A stretch of DNA of 54,617 bases from Streptomyces sp. yr375 (GCF_900110755.1 NZ_FOFF01000055.1:1-54617), one strand, 5' to 3'. Numbered from the stretch's first letter, positions 25,588 through 33,213 are shown. Translations and numbers: made by a program. The notes: generated by a model not told the origin, from the sequence alone.

Positions 25588-25598
25588 GGCAGTTCCTT

Positions 25599-25907
25599 TC
25601 AGCGTTTGGAGTCGAAGAGCTTGAGGGTGATGCCGCCGATGCTGAGGGGGCTGGTGGCGGCGGCGATGGCGAGGGCGGTGTGGACGGCGAAGTCGAGCAG
25701 CGCGAGGAGCGCGGCGACGGTGGCGAACACCCCGATCGCGCCGGCCGTGGCGACGGCGAGCGGGTACAGGTACGCGCTGAGGGGGCGGTCGTGGTGGTCG
25801 GTGGTGTGGACGACGATCACGATGGGCTGGCCGGTGGCCTGGGCGCGGTGGTAGGCGTCGGCGGGGATGTGAGGGGCGATGATTCCGGGCGGGTCGGAGC
25901 GGCGCAT
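25599..25907 (-). CDS. Small two-helix membrane protein of element 1
   Basis: 102 residues from ATG 25907, which has GAAGGAGG 6 nt upstream; a longer frame starts in a poorly supported region. Hydrophilic His/Asp-rich N terminus, then hydrophobic helices at about 50-72 and 78-93 (VATAGAIGVFATVAALLALL), and the tail ITLKLFDSKR. Only 11 nt from the next gene. Function unknown; small membrane proteins of AICEs often act in mycelial spread (Spd), which is a guess here. Confidence 0.68.
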   Translation of the reverse strand: MRRSDPPGIIAPHIPADAYHRAQATGQPIVIVVHTTDHHDRPLSAYLYPLAVATAGAIGVFATVAALLALLDFAVHTALAIAAATSPLSIGGITLKLFDSKR

Positions 25908-25972
25908 GAGTCCTCCTTCGAGGGCGCGCGGGTGGATGCGAGGGCTATGCGGAATCCCTCCCGGCAACAGGC

Positions 25973-26134
25973 CAGGGAGGTGGAGACGCCCCCTTCGGGA
26001 AGGCTTCTAGAGGGGGTTTCAAGGGTGTTGACCTGTGCGCTTCCCTGCCTCCCTGGACGATCATTCGTGCAGGTCAGAGCGAGGGAGGCGGGTCAGGGAG
26101 GGGGTGAGGGAGTTCTCCCTGCCTCCCTGACCCG
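25973..26134. other. Octamer repeat cluster and hairpin, candidate clt transfer locus
   Basis: Four exact copies of CCTCCCTG lie within 157 bp: two reading plus (26048-26055, 26122-26129) and two reversed (25973-25980, 26094-26101), with one-mismatch copies nearby (26081-26088). Copies three and four sit inside a 13-bp inverted repeat CGGGTCAGGGAGG / CCTCCCTGACCCG (26089-26101, 26122-26134) just after the traB stop. In Streptomyces plasmids TraB recognises 8-bp repeats at clt near tra, so this is a candidate; a terminator is the alternative. Confidence 0.5.
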
Positions 26135-26155
26135 GAAGGGGGTCGCTTCCCTGCC

Positions 26156-28288
26156 TCAGGCGGCGGAAGCGGAACCCTCGCCGTCGCCGTTGCCGTCGCG
26201 GTTGGCAAGGGCGCGCAGGACGCGGTCGCGGCCGACGTGCATGCGGCCGTCGGACTTGTAGGGCTCAGCCCCCGCGTCGTCCAGGACGCGCTTGAGGTCG
26301 CTGTTGGTCCAGCCGCCGTAGGCGTCCTCGTTGAGGAGCGCGAGGCGCTTGAGGACGTCGGCGGTGAGGACGCGGGGGGCGTCTCCGAGGACGGCGGCGA
26401 TGTCGGCGAGGGGGTCGCGGTCTTCGCTCCGGTCGATGGCGTGGAGGGTGGTGACGCCGTCGCGCAGGGCCTTGGCCCGGGCGGTGATGGCCTTGGCGGC
26501 GTCGTCGTCGATGTAGTGCGTGCGCACGGTGATGGACGCCTGTCCGGCGGGGATCTTGATGCCGTCGGAGGCGACGACCAGCGTTCCCTTGTCCAGGCCG
26601 GGGCGGAGCATGTTCGGTGCGGCCCCGCCGTCGACGGCTTTGTCCCCCAAAGCCATCCGGGCCTGCTGTTCGGTGCCCAGCGCGAGCGACGCCCGGGTGT
26701 GGGCACCTTCGCGGACGAGCTTGGGGAGGTTCTGGTCGGTGGGGTCCTGGGTGCCCTGCCACATCAGGACGTTGACGGCCCGGCCCTGGTTGTGGATCTT
26801 GCGGACGGCCATGAAGTAGCGGGAGGTGGCCTTGGATCCGCCGTAGGGCCGCTTGTCCTCGTCGACGGCCGGGCACATGAACGCCACCTGGGCCTCGTCG
26901 ACCACCACGATCAGCGGCGCGAACGTAGTGCCGGGCGGGGCCTGGATCCGGCGGTTCATCTCCTCGACCGCGCCCTCGACCATCTCGGTGACCTGCATGA
27001 CGTGCTCGTCCGTCGGCCCCTGGATCAGGGTCGAGGCGAGTCCGTCGAACATGGCCCAGTCGCCGACGCCCTTGAGGTCGCCCATCAGGAACTGCACCGA
27101 CCGGTCGAGCGCGACCCACAGGGCGAGCGAGCGCAGGGCGACGGTCTTGCCCTGGTTCGACAGCCCGGTGATGAGCAGGTGGCGTTGGTAGAGGCTGAGG
27201 GCTGCGGCGTCGCCGCGCAGGTCCTGTCCCCAGGGGGCGCGGCCCTTGGCGTAGTCGGCGGTCATGGTGTCGTCGGTGACCAGCGGGGACGGGCCGATCG
27301 GCTCGTCCAGGGCTCCGGAGTCGGCGACCCACAGCCGGACCGTGCGGGCGGCGGTCGGGATGGTGATGAACACTTCGTGCTCGTGCCGGGCCAGGTTCTC
27401 GGCGAGTTTGCGGCGGCGCTGCTGCACCTCGTTCGTCGACACCCCAGACGGGAGGGTGACGTCGACCTCGACGCCACATCCGGCGATCACGATCGGCGAG
27501 AGCATCGACGCGCCGGCGTCGCCCATCTCCTTGATGGCGTTGCGCAGCGCGGGCACCCCCAGGTCGCGCAGGGCCTTGACCACGATCGAGGGCGTGATCG
27601 GCTCGCCCTCGCCGCTGCGGACGGCGGCGGGAAGAGCCCATGCGGGTGCGGCCTGCTGATGCTGACCGACCGCCCACAGCGCGAGCAGGACGAGGAACGG
27701 GCCCAGGGTGACCAGCGGCCCCCACACCACGGACACGATGGTGATGAGCAGGCGGATGAACTCGATGACGGCCATGACCGGGGTGACGACGTCGGTGACG
27801 TCCTTGTTCGCGATGGCGAGCACGACCCCGAGCGCGACCAGCGATCCGATCCCCATCCCCGTCCCGACCAGCACGCCCTTGGCGGCGTCGACCGGGGAGT
27901 GGAGGAGGTCCATGCGGCGGCGGTGGCGGGCCTCGCGGAAACGCTGCCCGCGCTCCTCCCACTCGGCGGCCGCCTCCATGTTCCCCGCGGCTTCCGCCGC
28001 ACGCATGTAGCGCTCGTAACGGGCGGCGGTACGACCGTCCCACGTACGGCGGGCCACGATCCGGCCCCCGCCGACTACGTAGAGGGTGTGGCGGGCGACC
28101 GTGCGGGCGACGGTCTTCGTGGTCTCGTGCGTGAGCGCCGTCCTGACGGCGCGTCCGGAGCGCACCCACAACGGCACGGGGGCGGGCGGTGCCGGGTCGG
28201 GGACCACGGTCAGCGTGGTCACCGTGGCGGTGGCCGGTTCGGCGGGCGGGTCGGTGTCCTTGTGCAGGCGAACGACGTTCTCGGACAT
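26156..28288 (-). CDS. traB: FtsK/SpoIIIE-type DNA translocase TraB (element 1)
   Basis: 710 residues from ATG 28288 with GAGGAG about 8 nt upstream. N-terminal soluble part, then two to three membrane helices between about 135 and 210 (GSLVALGVVLAIANK, VVWGPLVTLGPFLVLLALWAV). Motor domain 330-590: Walker A ITGLSNQGKTVALRSL, Walker B LIVVVDEAQVAF, arginine region KIHNQGRAVNVLMWQGTQ. C-terminal winged helix from about 640 (LLNEDAYGGWTNSDLKRVLDDAG), the part that recognises octamer DNA repeats in TraB of pSVH1. It pumps double-stranded plasmid DNA into the recipient mycelium. Last gene of the transfer operon; candidate recognition repeats lie directly downstream. Confidence 0.95.
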   Translation of the reverse strand: MSENVVRLHKDTDPPAEPATATVTTLTVVPDPAPPAPVPLWVRSGRAVRTALTHETTKTVARTVARHTLYVVGGGRIVARRTWDGRTAARYERYMRAAEAAGNMEAAAEWEERGQRFREARHRRRMDLLHSPVDAAKGVLVGTGMGIGSLVALGVVLAIANKDVTDVVTPVMAVIEFIRLLITIVSVVWGPLVTLGPFLVLLALWAVGQHQQAAPAWALPAAVRSGEGEPITPSIVVKALRDLGVPALRNAIKEMGDAGASMLSPIVIAGCGVEVDVTLPSGVSTNEVQQRRRKLAENLARHEHEVFITIPTAARTVRLWVADSGALDEPIGPSPLVTDDTMTADYAKGRAPWGQDLRGDAAALSLYQRHLLITGLSNQGKTVALRSLALWVALDRSVQFLMGDLKGVGDWAMFDGLASTLIQGPTDEHVMQVTEMVEGAVEEMNRRIQAPPGTTFAPLIVVVDEAQVAFMCPAVDEDKRPYGGSKATSRYFMAVRKIHNQGRAVNVLMWQGTQDPTDQNLPKLVREGAHTRASLALGTEQQARMALGDKAVDGGAAPNMLRPGLDKGTLVVASDGIKIPAGQASITVRTHYIDDDAAKAITARAKALRDGVTTLHAIDRSEDRDPLADIAAVLGDAPRVLTADVLKRLALLNEDAYGGWTNSDLKRVLDDAGAEPYKSDGRMHVGRDRVLRALANRDGNGDGEGSASAA

Positions 28289-28404
28289 GCGGAAGTCTCC
28301 TCAGCACCCCACGGCGGGGGCAGGCAAGGGCAGGCAGAAGGGTGAGGGGCCGGGACGGCGGGGGCGGCCGTCCCGGCGGGTGGTTCACGGAGCGGGGGCG
28401 GGTG

Positions 28405-28581
28405 TCACCACCAGCTCGACTTCTTCTTGGGCACGAGGTAGGGGCAGCCGTTGAGCATGTGGTCCACGCAGGGCGGGCAGTCCTCCCGGGGCCCGAGCTT
28501 GCGGTGGATGCGCCGGTCGTAGGCGTGCTGCCAGCACTGCGGGCACTGGCCCGGGGGCGTGGGCGTCGCGGGCATGCTCAC
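28405..28581 (-). CDS. Small zinc-finger-like protein with KKSSWW tail
   Basis: 58 residues from GTG 28581, which overlaps the stop of the upstream gene (GTGA); ATG two codons later is the alternative. Three Cys pairs or singles (GQCPQCWQHAY, EDCPPCVDHMLNGCPYL) with His residues suggest one or two zinc sites. Ends KKKSSWW. Function unknown; the gene sits between Spd-like genes and traB. Confidence 0.72.
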   Translation of the reverse strand: MSMPATPTPPGQCPQCWQHAYDRRIHRKLGPREDCPPCVDHMLNGCPYLVPKKKSSWW

Positions 28582-28895
28582 CACCACCCCGTCGACTTCT
28601 TGGCGGCCTTGGCGGCGGCGGCCTCGTTCACGATCCGCTGCCGCTCCATCTGCAACGCGGTGATCTCGGCGATCAGCCGGGTCTGGACCGACTCCCACAT
28701 CGTGTCGAGCTTCCGTTCGGCGCGGCCGGGGCTCTTGCCCCGGGCGACGCGGTAGGAGCCGCCGGCCATCGCGCCGATCACGGCGCGGCGTTCGGCACCG
28801 GTCAGGGGCCACATCTCCTGGTTGCGGACCGCGTCGAGCTTGCGGGTCGCTTGCTGGATCTCGCGGTCCAGGCGGCGGGTGTCGGGCTTGCCCAT
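28578..28895 (-). CDS. Coiled-coil protein with KKSTGWW tail
   Basis: 105 residues from ATG 28895 with GAGGAG 9-10 nt upstream. Two long helices: LDREIQQATRKLDAVRNQE and WESVQTRLIAEITALQMERQ, separated by a Gly-rich turn (IGAMAGGSYRVARGKSPG). Ends AAKKSTGWW, nearly the same tail as the next gene product, with which it is translationally coupled. No family recognised. Confidence 0.75.
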   Translation of the reverse strand: MGKPDTRRLDREIQQATRKLDAVRNQEMWPLTGAERRAVIGAMAGGSYRVARGKSPGRAERKLDTMWESVQTRLIAEITALQMERQRIVNEAAAAKAAKKSTGWW

Positions 28896-28950
28896 GGTCA
28901 GGTACTCCTCAGGACGTCGGAGCGGTCGGAGTGGGAGCGGGGAGCCCGGG

Positions 28951-29850
28951 TCACGCGACGCGCTTCCAGGCGTCGCGCAGGCGGCCCTCGGACGCGGAGT
29001 GGCCCGCCGCGCGGAAGCGGGCGGCCATCTCGCGGTAGGACAGGGCGGGCGTCTCGCTGTGCCGGATCTCGTCGACCAACGCGTCCAACTCGTCGTCGGT
29101 GAGCACGGGCGGCGGCACGAGGGCGAGGGCCGGGACCGCCTCCACGGGACCCCAGACGGGGAGCTCCCAGCAGGGTGTGACGCCGGGTGTGACGCCGGGT
29201 GTGACGCGGGTCGTCACGCTGGTCAGCGCCCTGCCCGTGTCCGCACCCTGCCGCGCCGCCTCCAGCGTCGACCACGCTTCGGCGAGGGTCGCGGCGGTCT
29301 TGGCCTGTACGCGTGCGACGCGTGCCCCGGCCCCCGTCACGGCCGTCAGCCGGGTCTCCTCGGTCGCGGCCCGCGCCCTCAGCCGGGCACGGGCCACGGC
29401 GGCTTCGTCGCGGGCTTCCTGCTGGATGCCCCGGATCGCTCCGAGAGCGGACGCGGTGAGCGCGGTGCGCTCCCACAGCCCGTGCACCAGCCACAACGCC
29501 TTCGCCGCGATCGGCAGCCAGGCCACGGCCAGCCATGCGCCGGGGGAGTCCTCCCCCACCGCGTGGGCGACCAGGACGCCGGTCGCGGCGGCACCGAAGC
29601 CCCAGCCGACCCCGGTCACCCACCAGTTGTGGTCGCCCTGCGCGGCCAAGCGGCGTTCGTAGGCGAGGGTGGCCAGCCAGCCGCCGTCCAGACCGAGGCC
29701 GACGACCAGGGCGACGCCCTTGGGCATCGAGTCCCCGAGCCACATCACGACCACGGCCAGGGTCAGCACCATGGACACCGCCGTCATCGCGACAGCGGGC
29801 AACACGGTCTTGGCCCGCACCACGCCGGACCACCAAGTCTTGGCGCTCAT
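28951..29850 (-). CDS. Spd-like membrane protein with C-terminal helical domain
   Basis: 299 residues from ATG 29850, overlapping the upstream stop (ATGA). Four membrane helices in residues 15-125 (VLPAVAMTAVSMVLTLAVVV, VALVVGLGLDGGWLATLA, GVGWGFGAAATGVLVAHAV, AWLAVAWLPIAAKALWLV), the arrangement of DUF2637/SpdB proteins. A long Ala/Arg/Glu coiled coil (140-215) follows, then VTPGVTPGVTP repeats and a Pro linker, and a C-terminal module (LTDDELDALVDEIRHSE, LSYREMAARFRAAGHSAS) like a helix-turn-helix. Spd proteins help spread transferred DNA along the recipient mycelium; assignment here is by topology and operon position. Confidence 0.75.
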   Translation of the reverse strand: MSAKTWWSGVVRAKTVLPAVAMTAVSMVLTLAVVVMWLGDSMPKGVALVVGLGLDGGWLATLAYERRLAAQGDHNWWVTGVGWGFGAAATGVLVAHAVGEDSPGAWLAVAWLPIAAKALWLVHGLWERTALTASALGAIRGIQQEARDEAAVARARLRARAATEETRLTAVTGAGARVARVQAKTAATLAEAWSTLEAARQGADTGRALTSVTTRVTPGVTPGVTPCWELPVWGPVEAVPALALVPPPVLTDDELDALVDEIRHSETPALSYREMAARFRAAGHSASEGRLRDAWKRVA

Positions 29851-30131
29851 GCCACACCCCCCGCCCGCTCCCGCACCGCGAGGCCGGCGAGCAGACGAAC
29901 CGGCCCGCCGTGGTCGGTGGTGTCTTCGCACCACTGCCACTCGGCACCCTCGACGCCCTCGTAACCCAGCAGGGCGAGAGCCGCCGTGCGGGCGGCGGGC
30001 ACCGGGATCTGCCGGGTGCCGATCACGTGCTCGGGCCACGGGCCGACGGTCTTCGGCACCGTCACGAACACCCGCCACGTGCCGGTCGCGGGCGACACGG
30101 ACAGGACCGCCGTATGCGTGCGCACACTCAT
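29847..30131 (-). CDS. Small beta-rich protein of the transfer operon
   Basis: 94 residues. Coupled on both sides: its ATG overlaps the PycTM-like stop and its stop overlaps the Spd-like ATG. Strands VLSVSPATGTWRVFVTVPK and HVIGTRQIPV are followed by a helix and GAEWQWCEDTTDHGGPVRLL. Soluble; no motif recognised. Confidence 0.72.
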   Translation of the reverse strand: MSVRTHTAVLSVSPATGTWRVFVTVPKTVGPWPEHVIGTRQIPVPAARTAALALLGYEGVEGAEWQWCEDTTDHGGPVRLLAGLAVRERAGGVA

Positions 30132-30577
30132 GCCGCGCCCCCTGCCGTGAGGAGGGCGGCGAGGATGAGCAGTGCGCCGCCGGCGTAGGTGAGGTCGACC
30201 GCGCGGCGCAGGCTGGTGAACTTCGCGACCGCCAAGCGGGACAGTCCGGCGACGTCGGCGGCGAGGTCACCGCCGTTGACGGTGGTGGTGATCTCTTCCG
30301 GGGTGAGGGTGGCCCACAGCGGGAAGCCGTGCCGGCCGCGCAGGTTCGGACGCACCGACCGCAGCAGCAGACCCGCCGCCCCGATCAGCAGTCCCACGCC
30401 CAGACCGCCCGCGATGTACGCGGGGACGTTCAGGGGCAGGGAGCGGGCGACGGTCCACGCGCCGGCCAGGACCGCGCCGACGAACGCCAGCAACAGGCCC
30501 GTCTTGTTGTCCGTCCGCGCGATCTCCGCCTTCACCTCGGCGTGCGCGGCCGTCAGCTTCTGCGTCGGGGTGCTCAT
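30128..30577 (-). CDS. Pycsar effector-like transmembrane protein (PycTM, DUF5706)
   Basis: 149 residues from ATG 30577. N-terminal helix with the family signature EVKAEIARTDNKTGLLLAF, then membrane helices at about 27-47 and 52-73, an amphipathic middle part (EEITTTVNGGDLAADVAGLSRLAVAKF) and a last membrane helix at 127-147. PycTM proteins damage the membrane when a phage-triggered cyclase makes cCMP or cUMP. No cyclase gene is in the window. Stop-start overlaps on both sides place it inside the transfer operon, so a role in mating or element entry is as likely as phage defence. Confidence 0.78.
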   Translation of the reverse strand: MSTPTQKLTAAHAEVKAEIARTDNKTGLLLAFVGAVLAGAWTVARSLPLNVPAYIAGGLGVGLLIGAAGLLLRSVRPNLRGRHGFPLWATLTPEEITTTVNGGDLAADVAGLSRLAVAKFTSLRRAVDLTYAGGALLILAALLTAGGAA

Positions 30578-30843
30578 GCGGCACCGCCGGGCAGCATCAC
30601 GGCGGCCGGGCCGTTGGCCAGGTCCCGCCGGGCCGCCAGCACCTTGTTCCGGGCCCGGCGGATGCGGCGGGCGTCGAGCTCGTTCGCGGGGCGGTCCATG
30701 GCCGTGATCTGCGCGTCCAGCAGGTCGACCTCCGCCAGGATGACGGGGTACTCCAGCTCGATCGCGTCCAACTCGGTGTCCGTCGGCTCAATCCAGTCGG
30801 CGAACGCCGTAACAGCGTCCTGAACAGTCACGATGGGGTTCAT
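30574..30843 (-). CDS. DUF6284-type small protein, first gene of transfer operon
   Basis: 89 residues from ATG 30843 with GAGAGGA about 12 nt upstream. Mostly helical: DWIEPTDTELDAIELEYPVILAEVDLLDAQI is followed by a basic helix (ELDARRIRRARNKVLAARRDL). The fold fits DUF6284, a family I associate with actinomycete integrative elements; its function is unknown. It overlaps the next gene by ATGA. Confidence 0.7.
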   Translation of the reverse strand: MNPIVTVQDAVTAFADWIEPTDTELDAIELEYPVILAEVDLLDAQITAMDRPANELDARRIRRARNKVLAARRDLANGPAAVMLPGGAA

Positions 30844-31450
30844 AGGGTCGTGGTTCCTCTCACAGGGTGAACGGCCCGAACAGCACCCCCGGAGCGGGAA
30901 CTCCGGGGGTGCGCGCCGTTGGAGACAGGGCTTCCGGCTCCCTGCCACCCCGTCCGTACGGCCAGCGCAGGGAGCGCGGGTCGGACGGGCGGGGGAGGCA
31001 ACCGGCCGCAGCGCTAGCCGCTGCGATGGCAGGAAGGGGGGGACCGGTTCGGCCGTGAGCGTGTGCGTTCCGCTCACTGGCTCGGGTGTCGCACGGGTAC
31101 CGCCGGCCGGTCCATCACGGCGGTACCCACAGGGTTCGTTGAAACATCGGAACTCCCAGGTCGAAGGGGCACGGAATATCACTGCAAGGGGGACCAAGTC
31201 CCCACACTCCGGCCGTTGCTCGCGGTCGCCGGGCCACCTCCCCAGTACGGGCCGAAACCCTGTTTCACCTGGGCCTTAGCGGGCGGTCTTGCAGCGTTGC
31301 CGCCCTTGCTTCAGAGCACCCCAAAGAGGACCCTCCGAACTCGCTGTCCTAGGACTGCGAGCTGCTGATGAAGACAATGGCGCACAGTCCCAGGACTGTC
31401 AACAGTCCTGGGACTGTGTTTCACTGGATCGCATCGAAGGGAGTTCGGCT
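30844..31450. other. 607-nt divergent control region of element 1
   Basis: Separates the minus-strand transfer operon from the plus-strand GntR/UTRA gene. It contains the 10-bp inverted repeat GGGTACCGCC / GGCGGTACCC (31095-31104, 31119-31128) and, near the GntR start, three operator-like palindromes described separately. No credible gene; G-rich tracts around 30985-31050. Confidence 0.6.
31346..31418. promoter_or_regulatory. Triple operator upstream of the GntR/UTRA gene
   Basis: Two sites AGTCCCAGGACT and AGTCCTGGGACT form a perfect 17-bp inverted repeat with 2-nt centre (31383-31399, 31402-31418). A third related palindrome GTCCTAGGAC lies at 31346-31355. Spacing and symmetry fit binding of two or three GntR dimers and autoregulation, 33 nt ahead of the start codon. 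Confidence 0.8.
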
Positions 31451-32257
31451 GTGGCACCCAAGTGGCGCGAACTAGCGGATCGGATCGCGCAGGAGATCAA
31501 GAGCGGCGAGCGCAAGCCCGGGGCTCAGTTGCCCCAGATCAGAGAGCTTGTGGAGGCAGGGGAAGGCTCGAAGTCCACGGTCCATCAGGCCTACAAGGCA
31601 CTTGAAGCCGAAGGGCTCGTGACGTCGTCGCGCGGGCACGGCACGGTCGTGCGCGCGCGTACTCCCCTCAAGCGGCTCGGAATCGCCCGCTACGACAAGG
31701 CGAAGTGGCGCGACGGCGATGAGGTCGCGTTCATCGCTGACCGTGTGGCGTCGGGGCGGGCGTACAAGCGGGACGAGCAGACGCAGACGGTGAGCCGCGC
31801 CGAAGCGACCGCCCTCGTAGCCGAAGGGCTTGGCGTCCCGGTTGGGTCCGGCGTGTACGCACGGGCCCGGCTGGTGAAGGAAGGGACGCAGCCGACCCAT
31901 ACCCTGACCAGCTACTACCGTCCCGAACACGTAGAGGGAACCCGCATCGTCGATCCCACGCCGGGGCCCGCCGGCCGGGGTGGCGGGTACCGCGTCCTCT
32001 ACGACGCCGGTTACGAGATCGACCACATGAAAGAGGCGCTGTTCGCGCGCGTGCCGACGGCCGACGAGGTGAAACTCCTACAGCTTCCCGCCGGTGAACC
32101 CGTTGTCGAACTGCATCGGACGACATACACGGCAGATGGCACCGTGGTTGAGTTCGCGGTCGGCGTTCATGCGGCCTCCCGCTTCGCGTGGGAGTACGAG
32201 TTCGACGTTCCCGATTCCGCTGGCCAGCAGGTCAACGGCAAGAAAGGTCTGACGTGA
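31451..32257 (+). CDS. GntR-family regulator with UTRA domain (KorSA-like role)
   Basis: 268 residues from GTG 31451 with GGGAG 7-8 nt upstream; earlier codons run through the operator. Winged helix at 1-75 (WRELADRIAQEIKSGERKPG, LPQIRELVEAGEGSKSTVHQAYKAL, GLVTSSRGHGTVVR) and UTRA ligand-binding domain at 90-255 (RAEATALVAEGLGVPVGSGVYARARL, VVELHRTTYTADGTVVEF). In AICEs such regulators repress replication and transfer genes until a signal relieves them. The stop overlaps the YdcF start. Confidence 0.92.
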   Translation: MAPKWRELADRIAQEIKSGERKPGAQLPQIRELVEAGEGSKSTVHQAYKALEAEGLVTSSRGHGTVVRARTPLKRLGIARYDKAKWRDGDEVAFIADRVASGRAYKRDEQTQTVSRAEATALVAEGLGVPVGSGVYARARLVKEGTQPTHTLTSYYRPEHVEGTRIVDPTPGPAGRGGGYRVLYDAGYEIDHMKEALFARVPTADEVKLLQLPAGEPVVELHRTTYTADGTVVEFAVGVHAASRFAWEYEFDVPDSAGQQVNGKKGLT

Positions 32258-32934
32258 TCTCCGTACGCGACTGGGAGGACGCCCAACTTTGTTGGGACTA
32301 CCAACGGATGCACCACGAACCGCGTCCGTGCTCCGTCGGCATCGGGCTGGGAAGCCATGATCTGGGAGTGGCCGACACGACGGCGGACCTGTTTCGGCGC
32401 GGCATGATGCCGTTGATCGTGTTCACGGGAGCGACCAGCAAGACCACGCAGGAACGCATGCCGCGCGGTGAGGCCGAGCACTACCGGGACCGTGCGATCG
32501 AGCTGGGAGTCCCGGGGGACGCCGTCCTTGTGGAGCCTCACGCGCGCAACACAGGGCAGAACATCACCCTGTCCCGCTCGCTACTCGAAGAGCGCGGGAT
32601 CGAGGTGTCCTCGGTGCTGCTGATCAGCAAGCCGTACGAGGAACGGCGGTCCTATGCCACCGCCCGGAAGCTGTGGCCCGGGGTGAAGTTCGTCAGCGCT
32701 TCCACCCCGATGCCACTCCCCGAATACGTCGATTCGATTCAGGACGCGCGCCTTGTGATCGACATGCTTGTGGGGTCGCTGCAACGTCTGTTGATCTACC
32801 CGGCGCAGGGCTTCATGATCCCGCAAGACGTGCCCGCCGATGTGACACGAGCGTACGAGCGGCTTGTGTCCCGTGGCTTCACGAGTCGTCTCGTTCCCGC
32901 CCGTGCCGGGAGCACCCTCAACAAGGGCGCGTGA
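32254..32934 (+). CDS. YdcF-like (DUF218) family protein
   Basis: 226 residues from GTG 32254, overlapping the GntR stop (GTGA). DUF218 Rossmann-like features: IGLGSHDLGVADTTADLFRRG, PLIVFTGATSKTTQERMPRGEAEHY, VLVEPHARNTGQNITLSRSLLEERG and SVLLISKPYEERRSYATARKLWP. E. coli YdcF binds S-adenosylmethionine; related SanA proteins act at the envelope. No signal peptide here, so cytoplasmic. Coupling to the regulator next to attR suggests a role in sensing or regulating element activity. Confidence 0.88.
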   Translation: MISVRDWEDAQLCWDYQRMHHEPRPCSVGIGLGSHDLGVADTTADLFRRGMMPLIVFTGATSKTTQERMPRGEAEHYRDRAIELGVPGDAVLVEPHARNTGQNITLSRSLLEERGIEVSSVLLISKPYEERRSYATARKLWPGVKFVSASTPMPLPEYVDSIQDARLVIDMLVGSLQRLLIYPAQGFMIPQDVPADVTRAYERLVSRGFTSRLVPARAGSTLNKGA

Positions 32935-33042
32935 CACGCGTGTCGCCACCTTTGTGGCCATCCTCTGGCCAACATGGCCCACAGGGTGCGCCATAGAAGG
33001 CTGAAGTCGCAGGTCAGGGACCATCTGGCCGTGTGAAACCGG

Positions 33043-33103
33043 ACGGTCTTGAAAACCGTCGTGGCAGCGATGTCACCGTGGGTTCAAATCCCACACCCAC
33101 CGC
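33043..33103. repeat. attR: right 61-bp direct repeat, displaced 3' part of tRNA-Ser
   Basis: Identical to 19743-19803. Upstream sequence lacks acceptor and D arms, so it is not a functional tRNA. It is followed by ACCGCAG rather than CCA, showing the ancestral chromosomal gene did not encode CCA. Confidence 0.95.
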
Positions 33104-33114
33104 ACCGCAGATGA

Positions 33115-33148
33115 ACGGCCCCTGACCAGGTAATCGGTCGGGGGTCGT
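33115..33148 (+). terminator. Displaced native tRNA terminator
   Basis: ACGGCCCCTGACC and GGTCGGGGGTCGT pair over an 8-nt loop, with two G-U pairs on the RNA. It lies 12 nt after attR and was probably the original terminator of tRNA-Ser before integration. Confidence 0.6.
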
Positions 33149-33213
33149 TGTCGTGGGGCCACCTGGGCGGGTTGGGTTTCCGTCGGCACCCTGTGATTGG
33201 GCGGGGCTTCGTC

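Larger units (their letters stand above)
19743..33103. mobile_element. Complete AICE-type integrated conjugative element (13.3 kb)
   Basis: Bounded by 61-bp direct repeats in tRNA-Ser. Contents in order: tyrosine integrase, excisionase, D5-type helicase, small Cys/His protein, PrimPol, C5 methyltransferase, two small genes, FtsK-type TraB, two WW-tailed small proteins, Spd-like membrane proteins, PycTM-like protein, DUF6284, GntR/UTRA regulator and YdcF. This is the AICE layout (integration, replication, single-protein double-strand DNA transfer, regulation) with a PrimPol/helicase module replacing RepSA. All key genes look intact, so excision and transfer are plausible. Confidence 0.93.

Noticed and set aside
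26237..28345. 702-codon plus-strand frame over traB
   Set aside because: Antisense shadow of the translocase gene; no motifs and Gly/Val/Asp-rich.
33043..33103. Possible second tRNA-Ser gene
   Set aside because: Only the 3' 61 bp are present; acceptor 5' strand and D arm are missing, so it is attR.
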